This document shows, piece by piece, positions 1 to 8,894 of a stretch of 49,668 nucleotides of DNA. The translations under genes were made by a program, and so were the position numbers. Every line of letters begins with the position of its first letter. Within the stretch, counting starts at the first letter, position 1. This DNA comes from Flavobacteriales bacterium. Lineage in GTDB: Bacteria > Bacteroidota > Bacteroidia > Flavobacteriales_D > Sanyastnellaceae. A model generated the notes under the pieces. The model searched no databases and was not told the origin of the DNA. It saw nothing but the letters and a program-made list of their open reading frames with translations. The stretch lies in assembly GCA_947442505.1 (NCBI GenBank), contig CANEVR010000012.1, forward strand, positions 1-49,668, written 5' to 3'.

Positions 1-1790
1 ACAATCGGTGTTGTTTGTTACAAAACCAACACCTGGATTCGAGCACAAGTTGCTCGCTGAACCAGCACCATATCCATCACCGTCATTATCCACATAATAG
101 TTGATGAAAGTCAATCCATCATCCACTGATCCATCACAGTCGTCATCAAAGTTGTTACAAACTTCAACAGTGATAGCATTCAAAGTCGCATTGTTGTCGT
201 TACAGTCGGTGTTGTTGGTTACATAACCAGCACCGGGATTCGAGCAAAGGTTGCTCGCTGCTCCAGCACCGTAACCATCACCATCATTATCCACATAATA
301 GTTGATGAAAGTCAATCCATCATCTACTGACCCATCACAATCATCATCAAAGTTGTTACAAACCTCGGCGCTGATCGAATTCAAAGTCGCATTGCTGTCA
401 TTACAGTCGGTGTTGTTATACTCACCGCAAGCAACTTCAGTTGTTGAACCAAAACCATCTCCATCACTATCCAAATAAGTTACTGCCGCATCATCGCAAT
501 CATCATTGTTGCTTACATAATTAAGGGGAGCTGAACAAGCTTGAACAGACCCATTGGCATCTCCAAAACCATCATTGTCTGTATCCAAATAGAAAGTCGA
601 CGTCACAAATTCATCAATCTCTTCATCACAATCATCATCAATGGTATTACAAATCTCCGTTTCACTTGGATTTACATTGGCGTTGCTATCATCGCAATCT
701 CCAGGTACTTCTGCATAACCAACCATCAAACCACATTCTTGTATGGTCTCGTCAGCAATGCCATAACCATCTCCATCCGCATCTTCATAGTAAGTGGTAG
801 TTACGCCCTCATCAACACCATCGATACAGTTATCATCGATGTAATTGCATATTTCATTCGCTCCAGTATTAACGTTATTGTCTGTATCGTCACAATCCGA
901 TGAGTTGGTAGAATAATTGGCAGGCACAGTGCAAGCCAAAGTTGTGGTGGTTCCTATTCCAAAACCATCACCATCAGCATCTAAGTAATAAATATTCTGC
1001 ACACCTTCATCTATCGTGTTATCACAATCATCGTCAATGGTATTGCATATCTCAGTGGCTGCAGGATTCACATTAACATTGGCATCATTGCAATCCGCAG
1101 CGTTCACCACATATCCCGTTGGTATGGAGCAAGCCAAAGTTGTTGCATTGAGATTTCCATAAGTATCGCCATCGGCATCCGCATAATAAGTTGTCTTAAC
1201 TCCCTCATCAATGCTTAAATCACAATCATCATCCACTCCATTACAAGTCTCACTAGCGAAAGGATAAATCGCAGCATTCAGATCATTGCAATCAGTATTA
1301 TTGGTAACGTAATTCAAAGGTTGAGAACAAGCCAATCCAGGAACGGCTGGATCTCCAAATCCATCACCATCTGAATCCGCATAATAGGTATTTTGTACTC
1401 CCTCATCAATCAATGCATCACCATCATTGTCTATTCCATCACACAATTCTGGAGCACCATTATAAGCTGTGGGGTTGTTGTCATTAAAGTCACCGTTGTT
1501 ATTGACATAACCCGTAGGTTGGGTACAAGCCAAAACAGGAACTGCTGGGTTACCATATCCGTCTCCATCAAAATCTACATAGAAAGTGGTTTGAACTCCT
1601 TCGTCTATTGAACCATTGCAATTGTCATCTATCAGGTTACAAGTCTCACTGGCAGTGGGCTTAATGGCTGCATTCAAGTCATTGCAATCGCCTCCCTGCG
1701 TGGTGTATCCTGCGGGTTGTCCTGTGCAAACAGACTGCGTTACATTATCCTTTCCATAACCATCAGCATCGCTGTCTTGGTAATAGGTAG
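1..1790 (-). repeat. Tandem coding repeats, period 201 bp at the left edge
   Basis: The unit beginning near base 1 recurs at 202 and again near 403, a period of 201 bp (67 codons). The first two units differ at about 25 of 201 positions by my count (about 88% identical), many of them synonymous. Further units to about 1790 are more divergent and vary in length, but keep the CNDxxDDDCD and DxDGDGYG core. The array lies inside the secreted protein gene and encodes its acidic Cys repeats, so it is a protein repeat and not an intergenic element. Confidence 0.85.
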
Positions 1791-3843
1791 TAGGTGCAAT
1801 ATAAGTTGCAGTTATTGTATTGCTATTCACTGATGCACATGCACCATTGGTAACCGTCGCACGGTAATACATGGTCTGAGATATCAATCCTGAAAGATTG
1901 GATTGTGTCAAAGGACTGGCTGTTGCTCCGCTTATATTGGAGAATGTCGAGTTGTTGGTTGAAGAAGTCCATTGGATGGTACCCGTATTTCCAGACAAAG
2001 AGATATTGGCTATGCCGCTTCCTCCACATACATTCTGGGTACCTGTGGCAGTTCCAGCAACTGATGACGTGAAAATGGTCACAGCACCTTCGTCACTGTA
2101 TGCCGTTCCGCAAGTTCCATTGGTAACTTTTACGCGATACAAAGTTGATGCAGAAATACCAGAGAATCCGTAAGAAGTCAACCCTGACGTTGAGGCAATA
2201 TCAGCCCAAACAATACCTCCATCCGTTGACCGTTGCCAAGCACTGATTGTTCCTGAATGACCTGTCAAATTCAAAGTACCACTATTGCTTCCTCCGCAAT
2301 ATGATGCACTACTCACAGCACCGCCATCTGGAGGCGTGCCTGAAATAACGGTGATTGTTTTATTCGCTGTATTAACCGCGGCTCCGCAACCGGGCGTTTG
2401 AACCTCTGCTCGGAACAAATAAGTTCCTGCAGAAGCAATGGTCTGATTTAAAAAAGTCGTTGTATTCATCACATCGGTCCAATTTGTCCCTCCATTGGAT
2501 GACCACTGCCATTTGTTCACATTCCCTTGATTACCGGACAATGTCAACTCCACATCACCGCCCGCGCAAATCTGATTATTAATGGCCGTAATATTTCCAG
2601 CTATCGTTGGCGTAACATAAATGGGTACACTGGAAGTTACTTGTCCATTACATACATTGGGGCTGGTTGAATTCACAACTGCCCTATAGTAGGTCGTCTG
2701 TGTTATATTGGAAACTACATACGAAGTAGAAGTACTGGTAATATTATTGACTGTCGCCAAAAAGTTATCAGGAGATGACTCCCAACGCACAACTGTACCT
2801 GTAAAATTTGTAATCGACAAAGTGGTAGAATTAGCACCCGTACACACATTGACACCACCGCCTGTGATGATTCCAGTTGAAGAGCCAGTGACAGTTATGG
2901 AACGTGATACAAATGGTGTGTAATCCGTATTATCATTGGGCATCCCGCCAAACTCGCAGAGATAACCACCCAAGGTATGCGTGCTTCTTAAGTCATTCCA
3001 TCTTCCTTGAGATCCAGAATAAAATTGACCATAATGTTCGCCGCCACTGTTGTTAGGCTCCCCGCCATTCCAGTTGGCATACCGTCCATTAAATGACGAA
3101 GATCCATTGGAAAATTGCGTTCCGGCCTCAGGACCAGAAACCCAACTCCATTTGTTCTCAGCCGCTCCCTGATTGGCGTAGGTGTTTGTTCCAAGTGCAC
3201 TATTGATGTATGAGAAATCATCACTCGCTCCAAACCATCCGTCATTGGCCATGATTTTCCAAACGAAATTATTCTCCGCTGCGGAACTGAATGTGGCTAA
3301 GTATCCAATACGCCCGAAATATGAGCGGGTCTCCGAATTGGTCTTTGAATAGGCCCATGACTGTGCTGGTGATAGTACTACGTATTCATAAAAGTGCCCT
3401 GTTAGCGGATTGTAATAGACAGTACCCGCTGTAAATGTGATTGACCTCGCTGTTGGATAACAAACCGAGCTGGTTGATTTAAATTTCACCGCACGCAATA
3501 TGTCTTGCCATTGCTGTGCTGTCCCAGTTCCACTAAAGCTAAGTACTCCCGTGGTAGCGCTCCAAGACTGGTTAATTCCAGATGGTAAAGTACCTGTGTA
3601 TGTTAGGATATCTCCTGAGGAATAGGACTCACTGATTTGAACCCTGAATCCACCGATGGTGCCATTAGCATTAACAGTTACGTTGGGATCTACAATGGTT
3701 TCAACATTGTAAAGAGCACTCAATGAGGAGCTGGTCCCTGTCAATTCAATGCTCGATGCAACTTGACCAAATGAGGCAATTGTCATTGATGTAAGCAGCA
3801 GCAACATCAAAATACCATTGCCAAAAAATCTAACTTTATTCAT
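1..3843 (-). CDS. Giant secreted protein with C-type lectin, Ig-like and MopE-type repeats (3' end off window)
   Basis: The frame opens with ATG at 3841-3843 and stays open to base 1, so the first 1281 residues are present and the C-terminus is missing. Residues 1-25 are a signal peptide (MNKVRFF then a Leu-rich core). Residues about 135-300 form a C-type lectin-like domain with WFGASD, an EPNN calcium-site motif and a WND motif. About 310-680 hold four or so Ig-like domains of about 90 residues, rich in Thr/Ser/Asn. From about 683 onward come about ten acidic repeats of the type YYxDxDGDGYG ... CNDxDDDCDGxxDEG, the MopE/thrombospondin-3-like pattern expected to bind calcium or other metals. 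Such proteins in Bacteroidota are usually T9SS cargo acting in surface adhesion; a sorting domain would lie beyond the left edge and is not seen. Exact ligand unknown. Confidence 0.88.
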   Translation of the reverse strand, partial: MNKVRFFGNGILMLLLLTSMTIASFGQVASSIELTGTSSSLSALYNVETIVDPNVTVNANGTIGGFRVQISESYSSGDILTYTGTLPSGINQSWSATTGVLSFSGTGTAQQWQDILRAVKFKSTSSVCYPTARSITFTAGTVYYNPLTGHFYEYVVLSPAQSWAYSKTNSETRSYFGRIGYLATFSSAAENNFVWKIMANDGWFGASDDFSYINSALGTNTYANQGAAENKWSWVSGPEAGTQFSNGSSSFNGRYANWNGGEPNNSGGEHYGQFYSGSQGRWNDLRSTHTLGGYLCEFGGMPNDNTDYTPFVSRSITVTGSSTGIITGGGVNVCTGANSTTLSITNFTGTVVRWESSPDNFLATVNNITSTSTSYVVSNITQTTYYRAVVNSTSPNVCNGQVTSSVPIYVTPTIAGNITAINNQICAGGDVELTLSGNQGNVNKWQWSSNGGTNWTDVMNTTTFLNQTIASAGTYLFRAEVQTPGCGAAVNTANKTITVISGTPPDGGAVSSASYCGGSNSGTLNLTGHSGTISAWQRSTDGGIVWADIASTSGLTSYGFSGISASTLYRVKVTNGTCGTAYSDEGAVTIFTSSVAGTATGTQNVCGGSGIANISLSGNTGTIQWTSSTNNSTFSNISGATASPLTQSNLSGLISQTMYYRATVTNGACASVNSNTITATYIAPTTYYQDSDADGYGKDNVTQSVCTGQPAGYTTQGGDCNDLNAAIKPTASETCNLIDDNCNGSIDEGVQTTFYVDFDGDGYGNPAVPVLACTQPTGYVNNNGDFNDNNPTAYNGAPELCDGIDNDGDALIDEGVQNTYYADSDGDGFGDPAVPGLACSQPLNYVTNNTDCNDLNAAIYPFASETCNGVDDDCDLSIDEGVKTTYYADADGDTYGNLNATTLACSIPTGYVVNAADCNDANVNVNPAATEICNTIDDDCDNTIDEGVQNIYYLDADGDGFGIGTTTTLACTVPANYSTNSSDCDDTDNNVNTGANEICNYIDDNCIDGVDEGVTTTYYEDADGDGYGIADETIQECGLMVGYAEVPGDCDDSNANVNPSETEICNTIDDDCDEEIDEFVTSTFYLDTDNDGFGDANGSVQACSAPLNYVSNNDDCDDAAVTYLDSDGDGFGSTTEVACGEYNNTDCNDSNATLNSISAEVCNNFDDDCDGSVDDGLTFINYYVDNDGDGYGAGAASNLCSNPGAGYVTNNTDCNDNNATLNAITVEVCNNFDDDCDGSVDDGLTFINYYVDNDGDGYGAGSASNLCSNPGVGFVTNNTDC

Positions 3844-3952
3844 AAATATCTCGATTATAAGTTCGGATATTCAAAACTAAAAGACAAATAGACCATGGGA
3901 GTTAAAGGTATTTTAACTTATCAACACCAAATTCCTCATTTGTTAAAATGCG

Positions 3953-3978
3953 AAAAAGGCCGTAATCACGGCCTTTTA
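3953..3978 (-). terminator. Rho-independent terminator of hppA
   Basis: A perfect 10-bp stem (3954-3963 with 3968-3977) with a 4-base loop lies 50 bases past the hppA stop. On the minus strand the stem ends in a short run of T. It separates hppA from the secreted protein gene that starts at 3843. Confidence 0.8.
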
Positions 3979-4027
3979 TCGATACTTTATAAGGTATTAT
4001 CCCGAACTTTTCGAGAATCTAATGTAA

Positions 4028-6445
4028 CTACTTCTTACAGCAATCTTTTTTCTCGCATCCTTCCTTCTCCATACCCTCACACTTGGAAGATTCTCCCTTG
4101 CAGCAAGATCCTTCAGACTTGCAATGTCCAGCCAATGAATCAGCCGCAGTGCAAGTATGTCCTTCATGGGTGCAGCTTGATTTTTCAGCACCGCAACAAT
4201 CTCCATGTCCACCACCATGACAATCCATTGTCATTTCATGGCCGTGACACTTCTCCATTTTCTCAGCAGCACCATGGCCATCATTCAATAGCGGAGCCAA
4301 CGTCAAACCGACCAAACAAGACAACTTGATCAAGATATTCATGGATGGTCCTGAAGTATCCTTGAATGGATCTCCTACCGTATCACCCACTACTGCTGCC
4401 TTGTGTGGCTCAGACTTCTTGTAGAACATTTCACCATTGATCTCAACACCTTTTTCAAAAGACTTCTTGGCATTGTCCCAAGCGCCACCAGCGTTGTTTT
4501 GGAAGATGGCCCACATGACACCGCTCACGGTAACACCAGCCATATAAGCTCCCAAAGCTTCTGCTCCCATCACCAATCCAATGATGATTGGCGTAACAAT
4601 GGTAATGACACCAGGCAACAACATTTCACGCAAAGCGGCTTTGGTTGAAATCTCCACACACTTGCCATACTCTGGTTGTCCTGTTCCTTCCATAATTCCT
4701 GGAATCTCTTTGAACTGACGACGTACTTCATTCACCATATCCATGGCTGCCTTACCAACAGAATTCATCGCCAAAGCAGAGAATACTACTGGAATCATTC
4801 CTCCGATAAACAATGCTGCCAAAACCTTGGCATCAAAAATATTGATACCATTGATTCCTGTGAAAGTAACATAGGCTGCAAACAACGCCAATGCAGTCAA
4901 TGCTGCGGAGGCAATTGCAAATCCTTTTCCAATAGCAGCGGTTGTATTTCCTACAGAATCCAAGATATCTGTCTTTTCACGAACATCAGCTGGCAACTCA
5001 CTCATCTCAGCAACTCCACCTGCATTGTCCGCAATAGGACCAAAAGCATCAATCGCCAACTGCATAGCAGTGTTGGCCATCATGGCAGATGCCGCAATAC
5101 CTACACCATAAAAACCAGCCAAAGCATAAGCAGCCCAAATAGCACCTGCAAACAAAATAACTGGCATTGCAGTACTCAACATTCCTGTGCCCAAACCGGC
5201 AATGATATTGGTTGCTGCACCAGTTGCAGATTTCTGAACGATACCAACAACAGGTTTCTTACCCAATCCTGTATAGAACTCAGTAATATAAGAGATAGCA
5301 ATTCCAACAAACATTCCCACCAATACTGCCCAGAACACATTCATGCTTGTCGTTGTGGCTTTGCTGAACTCACCGGCGTTGAAAACAGAAATGGTCATCT
5401 CTGCAGGCAACATGGTATTGATCAAGAAATAAGATGCCACCAAGGAAATCAACATAGAAATCCAGTTACCCATGTTCAATGCCTTTTGAACAGTGTCAGT
5501 GGTTGCCAAAACATTTTCTTTAACACGAACAAAATAGGAAGCAACGATAGAGGCCAACAATCCAACGGCTGCAATACTTAATGGCAACAAGATTGGACCC
5601 ATACCCGCATAGGGGATGCCTTCAAATCCACCTGTAGATTCAATGACATCACGAATAACATAATTACCCAAAACCATTGATGCCAAAACAGTGGCTACAT
5701 AAGAACCAAACAAATCGGCTCCCATTCCTGCAACGTCTCCCACGTTATCTCCTACGTTATCTGCAATGGTTGCAGGGTTACGTGGATCATCCTCGGGAAT
5801 TCCTGCTTCAACTTTACCCACCAAGTCAGCTCCAACGTCGGCGGCCTTGGTGTAAATACCACCACCCACACGAGCAAACAATGCAATACTTTCAGCACCC
5901 ACTGAAAATCCAGCCAATACTTCCAAGACCTGGGTCATGGTTTCTACACCGCCATTCTCTAAAGTACCTTGCATAAAGAATTGGAAGAAAATCACAAACA
6001 ACATTCCCAATCCCAATACCGCCAATCCAGCAACTCCAAGACCCATTACGGTACCTCCTGTAAAAGAAACTTTCAAAGCTTTGGCCAAAGAGGTACGTGC
6101 TGCTTCTGTTGTTCTAACATTGGCTTTGGTTGCGATCTTCATTCCAAAGAAACCAGCCAATGCACTGAATACACAACCTACTATAAAGGCTACTACGATT
6201 AACCAGTGTGATGATGGAACCATTTGAGACAAAACGCCCAAACCAATTCCAGCGATGACCATGAAGATGGCCAAAATGCGGTACTCCGCTTTCAAAAAGG
6301 CCATAGCGCCCTCTGCAACATACCCCGCAATCTCTTTCATGCGGTCATTTCCCGCGTCTTGCTTAGTCACCCAAGCGGACTTGATCATCATCACCACCAA
6401 GGCAACAAGGCCTACCGCAGGAATCAGATAAAAAACATTGTTCAT
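4028..6445 (-). CDS. hppA: Membrane-bound K+-dependent-type ion-translocating pyrophosphatase with Cys/His-rich tail
   Basis: Hydrolyses pyrophosphate and pumps H+ and/or Na+ across the inner membrane. The frame has the family's many membrane segments (about 16 expected) and the pyrophosphate-binding stretch DDPRNPATIADNVGDNVGD near residues 215-240. GNTTAAIGKGFAI near residue 500 has the Ala typical of K+-dependent enzymes (K+-independent ones have Lys there). I chose ATG 6445 (MNNVFYLIPAVGL) because a promoter at 6483-6513 lies just upstream and the extra N-terminal codons further up are not family-like. This gives 805 residues. The last 85 residues (721-805) are odd: a hydrophilic extension with 13 Cys and 8 His after the final membrane segment. 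In solved family members both termini face the periplasm, so the tail probably does too. The pumped ion cannot be settled from sequence alone. Confidence 0.95.
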   Translation of the reverse strand: MNNVFYLIPAVGLVALVVMMIKSAWVTKQDAGNDRMKEIAGYVAEGAMAFLKAEYRILAIFMVIAGIGLGVLSQMVPSSHWLIVVAFIVGCVFSALAGFFGMKIATKANVRTTEAARTSLAKALKVSFTGGTVMGLGVAGLAVLGLGMLFVIFFQFFMQGTLENGGVETMTQVLEVLAGFSVGAESIALFARVGGGIYTKAADVGADLVGKVEAGIPEDDPRNPATIADNVGDNVGDVAGMGADLFGSYVATVLASMVLGNYVIRDVIESTGGFEGIPYAGMGPILLPLSIAAVGLLASIVASYFVRVKENVLATTDTVQKALNMGNWISMLISLVASYFLINTMLPAEMTISVFNAGEFSKATTTSMNVFWAVLVGMFVGIAISYITEFYTGLGKKPVVGIVQKSATGAATNIIAGLGTGMLSTAMPVILFAGAIWAAYALAGFYGVGIAASAMMANTAMQLAIDAFGPIADNAGGVAEMSELPADVREKTDILDSVGNTTAAIGKGFAIASAALTALALFAAYVTFTGINGINIFDAKVLAALFIGGMIPVVFSALAMNSVGKAAMDMVNEVRRQFKEIPGIMEGTGQPEYGKCVEISTKAALREMLLPGVITIVTPIIIGLVMGAEALGAYMAGVTVSGVMWAIFQNNAGGAWDNAKKSFEKGVEINGEMFYKKSEPHKAAVVGDTVGDPFKDTSGPSMNILIKLSCLVGLTLAPLLNDGHGAAEKMEKCHGHEMTMDCHGGGHGDCCGAEKSSCTHEGHTCTAADSLAGHCKSEGSCCKGESSKCEGMEKEGCEKKDCCKK

Positions 6446-6482
6446 AATGATAATTTTATTTTGGTTATCGGTTAATTGAGCG

Positions 6483-6513
6483 CAAATGTAAGAAAGCAAA
6501 GCACTTTCCACAA
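6483..6513 (-). promoter_or_regulatory. Bacteroidota-type promoter of hppA
   Basis: On the minus strand a -33 TTG (6511-6513) is followed after 20 bases by TACATTTG (6483-6490), an exact match to TAnnTTTG. Transcription would begin some 30 bases before the ATG at 6445. The promoter lies in the gap after the upstream oxidoreductase gene, so hppA probably has its own transcript. Confidence 0.65.
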
Positions 6514-6553
6514 TACTAATATTCCATATCCGAAAGTCAATAACTATGGCGGG

Positions 6554-8848
6554 TTAATTCCGCTCCAAACTCACCTCAATCCATTTGCTCACCGGTGTAT
6601 TGCTCCTAAGCGCAGTGTGCTCCAAAGGAACAAGACAATTGGTTTCAGGGAAGTAAGTCGCAACACAACCACGGGCTATGGGATACGGAATGACCAAAAA
6701 ATGTTCAGCCACCCTTCGCTCATTGTTGTACCATCCCGCGATATTCACATCCGCCAAATGACTCAATCCAGCCTCCTGCATATCATCTGCATGCATCAAG
6801 ACCACTCTCCTTTCATTCTCTATTCCCCTGTATCGATCATCCAAACCGTAAATCGTTGTGTTGTATTGATCGTGACTTCGGATGGTCATCATGATAAAAC
6901 GTCCTTCTTTCACTTTCTGCACTTCCATCGCATTCATTGAAAAATGCGCCTTTCCGCTTGGGGTTGTGAAGTTCCCATCTCGAGGTCCATTGGGCAAATA
7001 AAATCCTTCAGGTCTCCTGACCTTCTGATTAAACTGATCAAATCCAGCAATACTTCCTTCAATGTGATTTCTTACCACATCATAATTGTCTACCATTGCC
7101 TGCCAATCCATTCCTCCATCATTTCCAAATAGTGCTTGCGCGATTCCCGATACAATGGCTGGCTCTGATTTCAAATGAGCTGAACAAGGTTCGTTGACCC
7201 CTCTTGAGGTATGAACGACACCCATCGAATTCTCCACGGTCACAAACTGCTCTCCTGAAACTTGAACATCCTTCTCTGTTCTTCCCAAACAAGGCAAAAT
7301 CAATGCACGTTGTCCTGTAACACAATGTGCCCGATTGAGTTTGGTACTCACTTGAACGGTTAAACCAACTTTCTGCATGGTCTTTCCTGTGCGTTCACTG
7401 TCTGGCGTAGCAGAAATGAAATTACCACCCATGGCTATAAAAACATCCACATCTCCCTTCTCCATGGCCGCAATGGCTTCTACTACATCGTAACCCTCCT
7501 CTCGGATGAATTTCTTGTTCCAATATCCATCTAACTTATCCATAAAAGCAGCCTTGGGCTTTTCATATATACCCATGGTCCTATCACCTTGGACATTGCT
7601 GTGTCCGCGCACTGGACAAACCCCCGCGTTGGGCTTACCTATGGCACCTCGCAACAAATGTATATTCACAATTTCTTGAATAGTTGCTACACCTTGCTTC
7701 TGTTGTGTCAATCCCATCGCCCAACAAGAGATAATTTCCGTTGTGCTCAATAACAAATCAATCAAAGGATCGATCTCATTTGGCGTCAACCCAGTTAATT
7801 CTTCAAGTTGTTCCAAATGCCAATTTCCAAAAAACGCTTTCCAAGCTTCAAAACCCAAAGTTTTGTTTTCAATAAAAGACTCATCAAAAACACCAGAATT
7901 TGATTTTGACCTCATCAACATTTGCGATTGCACATATTGAAACAAAGCCATATCTCCACCAATCTTTACAGGCAAATACAAATCCGCCAACTTGGTTCCT
8001 CCTTTCAATATTTCCAACGGACTTTGCGGGTCGATGAACTTTTCCGTTCCAATCTCAGGCAGTGGATTAATGTGAACAATCTTCCCTCCATTTCCTTTGC
8101 ATTTGGACAAAGCACTCATCATTCTTGGATGATTGGTCCCTGGATTTTGTCCAATCACCAAAATCAATTTGGCATGATGGATATCCTCCAACTTCACCGT
8201 GCCTTTTCCTATACCAATGGTTTCAGTCAAGGCAACTCCTGAACTTTCGTGACACATGTTAGAACAATCCGGCAAATTATTCGTCCCATAGTTTCGCACC
8301 ATCAACTGATACATATAAGCCGCTTCATTGCTGGTGCGTCCGCTGGTGTAAAAAACCGCGCGATGGGGATTGGCGGTCCTTTTCAATTCTTCTGCAATCA
8401 TGTCAAATGCAACCTGCCATGAAATAGGTTTATAATACAATTCACCTTGCGCCAAAAACATCGGATGTGTTACTCGACCACTCTTTCCAATTTCAAAATC
8501 ACTCCATGAGGATATCTCTTCAACACTATGCTGAGCAAACCATTCCGGAGTGCACTTTTTATCCGTTGCCTCCTCAGCAATTGCCTTAGCTCCGTTTTCA
8601 CAATATTCTCCCATTGCTGAACGATGGTCATCAGGATCAGGCCATGCACAGCCTGGACAATCCACACCGTTTTTTTGATTCAATTTCAATAAAGTCTTCA
8701 TCCCCTTCAACAATCCCAATTCTTCCGAAATATGATACATGGTTGAAGTGATAGCGGGTACACCGCAAGCCGCATCTTTCAATGGAATTTCTTTGATTCC
8801 CGTGTATTTAGAAGGCGGCACGATCGTTACATTGCGTTCGTTTGACAT
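6554..8848 (-). CDS. FdhF/YdeP-family molybdopterin oxidoreductase
   Basis: A 764-residue protein of the formate-dehydrogenase-like alpha-subunit family that includes E. coli YdeP (acid resistance). It should bind bis-MGD molybdenum and one iron-sulfur cluster. C64-x2-C67 and C83 near the N-terminus are candidate cluster ligands. C199 in NMCHESSG sits where FdhH has its selenocysteine, so it is the likely Mo ligand. VIGQNPGTNHPRM and CPVRGHSNVQGDRTMG are typical cofactor-binding stretches. No signal peptide is visible, so it is presumably cytoplasmic. The next genes encode no Fe-S or membrane partner, so its electron partner and substrate are unknown. The start at 8848 fits a promoter only a few bases upstream. 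Formate as substrate should not be assumed. Confidence 0.9.
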   Translation of the reverse strand: MSNERNVTIVPPSKYTGIKEIPLKDAACGVPAITSTMYHISEELGLLKGMKTLLKLNQKNGVDCPGCAWPDPDDHRSAMGEYCENGAKAIAEEATDKKCTPEWFAQHSVEEISSWSDFEIGKSGRVTHPMFLAQGELYYKPISWQVAFDMIAEELKRTANPHRAVFYTSGRTSNEAAYMYQLMVRNYGTNNLPDCSNMCHESSGVALTETIGIGKGTVKLEDIHHAKLILVIGQNPGTNHPRMMSALSKCKGNGGKIVHINPLPEIGTEKFIDPQSPLEILKGGTKLADLYLPVKIGGDMALFQYVQSQMLMRSKSNSGVFDESFIENKTLGFEAWKAFFGNWHLEQLEELTGLTPNEIDPLIDLLLSTTEIISCWAMGLTQQKQGVATIQEIVNIHLLRGAIGKPNAGVCPVRGHSNVQGDRTMGIYEKPKAAFMDKLDGYWNKKFIREEGYDVVEAIAAMEKGDVDVFIAMGGNFISATPDSERTGKTMQKVGLTVQVSTKLNRAHCVTGQRALILPCLGRTEKDVQVSGEQFVTVENSMGVVHTSRGVNEPCSAHLKSEPAIVSGIAQALFGNDGGMDWQAMVDNYDVVRNHIEGSIAGFDQFNQKVRRPEGFYLPNGPRDGNFTTPSGKAHFSMNAMEVQKVKEGRFIMMTIRSHDQYNTTIYGLDDRYRGIENERRVVLMHADDMQEAGLSHLADVNIAGWYNNERRVAEHFLVIPYPIARGCVATYFPETNCLVPLEHTALRSNTPVSKWIEVSLERN

Positions 8849-8852
8849 ACAA

Positions 8853-8884
8853 CAAATGTAATCGACTTCCGAAAGGAAGCCAAA
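8853..8884 (-). promoter_or_regulatory. Promoter of the YdeP-like gene, apparently leaderless
   Basis: TACATTTG (8853-8860, minus) follows a -33 TTTG (8881-8884) after exactly 20 bases. Only four bases separate the -7 box from the ATG at 8848, so the mRNA would have almost no 5' leader. The same -7 octamer and spacing occur before hppA. Confidence 0.65.
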
Positions 8885-8894
8885 GATTCAACAC

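Noticed and set aside
1-1790. CRISPR-like regular repeats
   Set aside because: The period is 201 bp, there are no distinct spacers, and the repeats encode in-frame protein modules.
3917-3925. TTATCAACA, resembling a DnaA box
   Set aside because: Only one imperfect copy, no cluster and no dnaA or dnaN nearby, so no origin can be claimed.
4676-5581. A long open frame antisense to hppA, rich in Ser, Cys, Asn and His
   Set aside because: It mirrors the biased codon use of the Ala/Gly/Val-rich membrane protein on the other strand, has no domain, and hppA is unmistakable.
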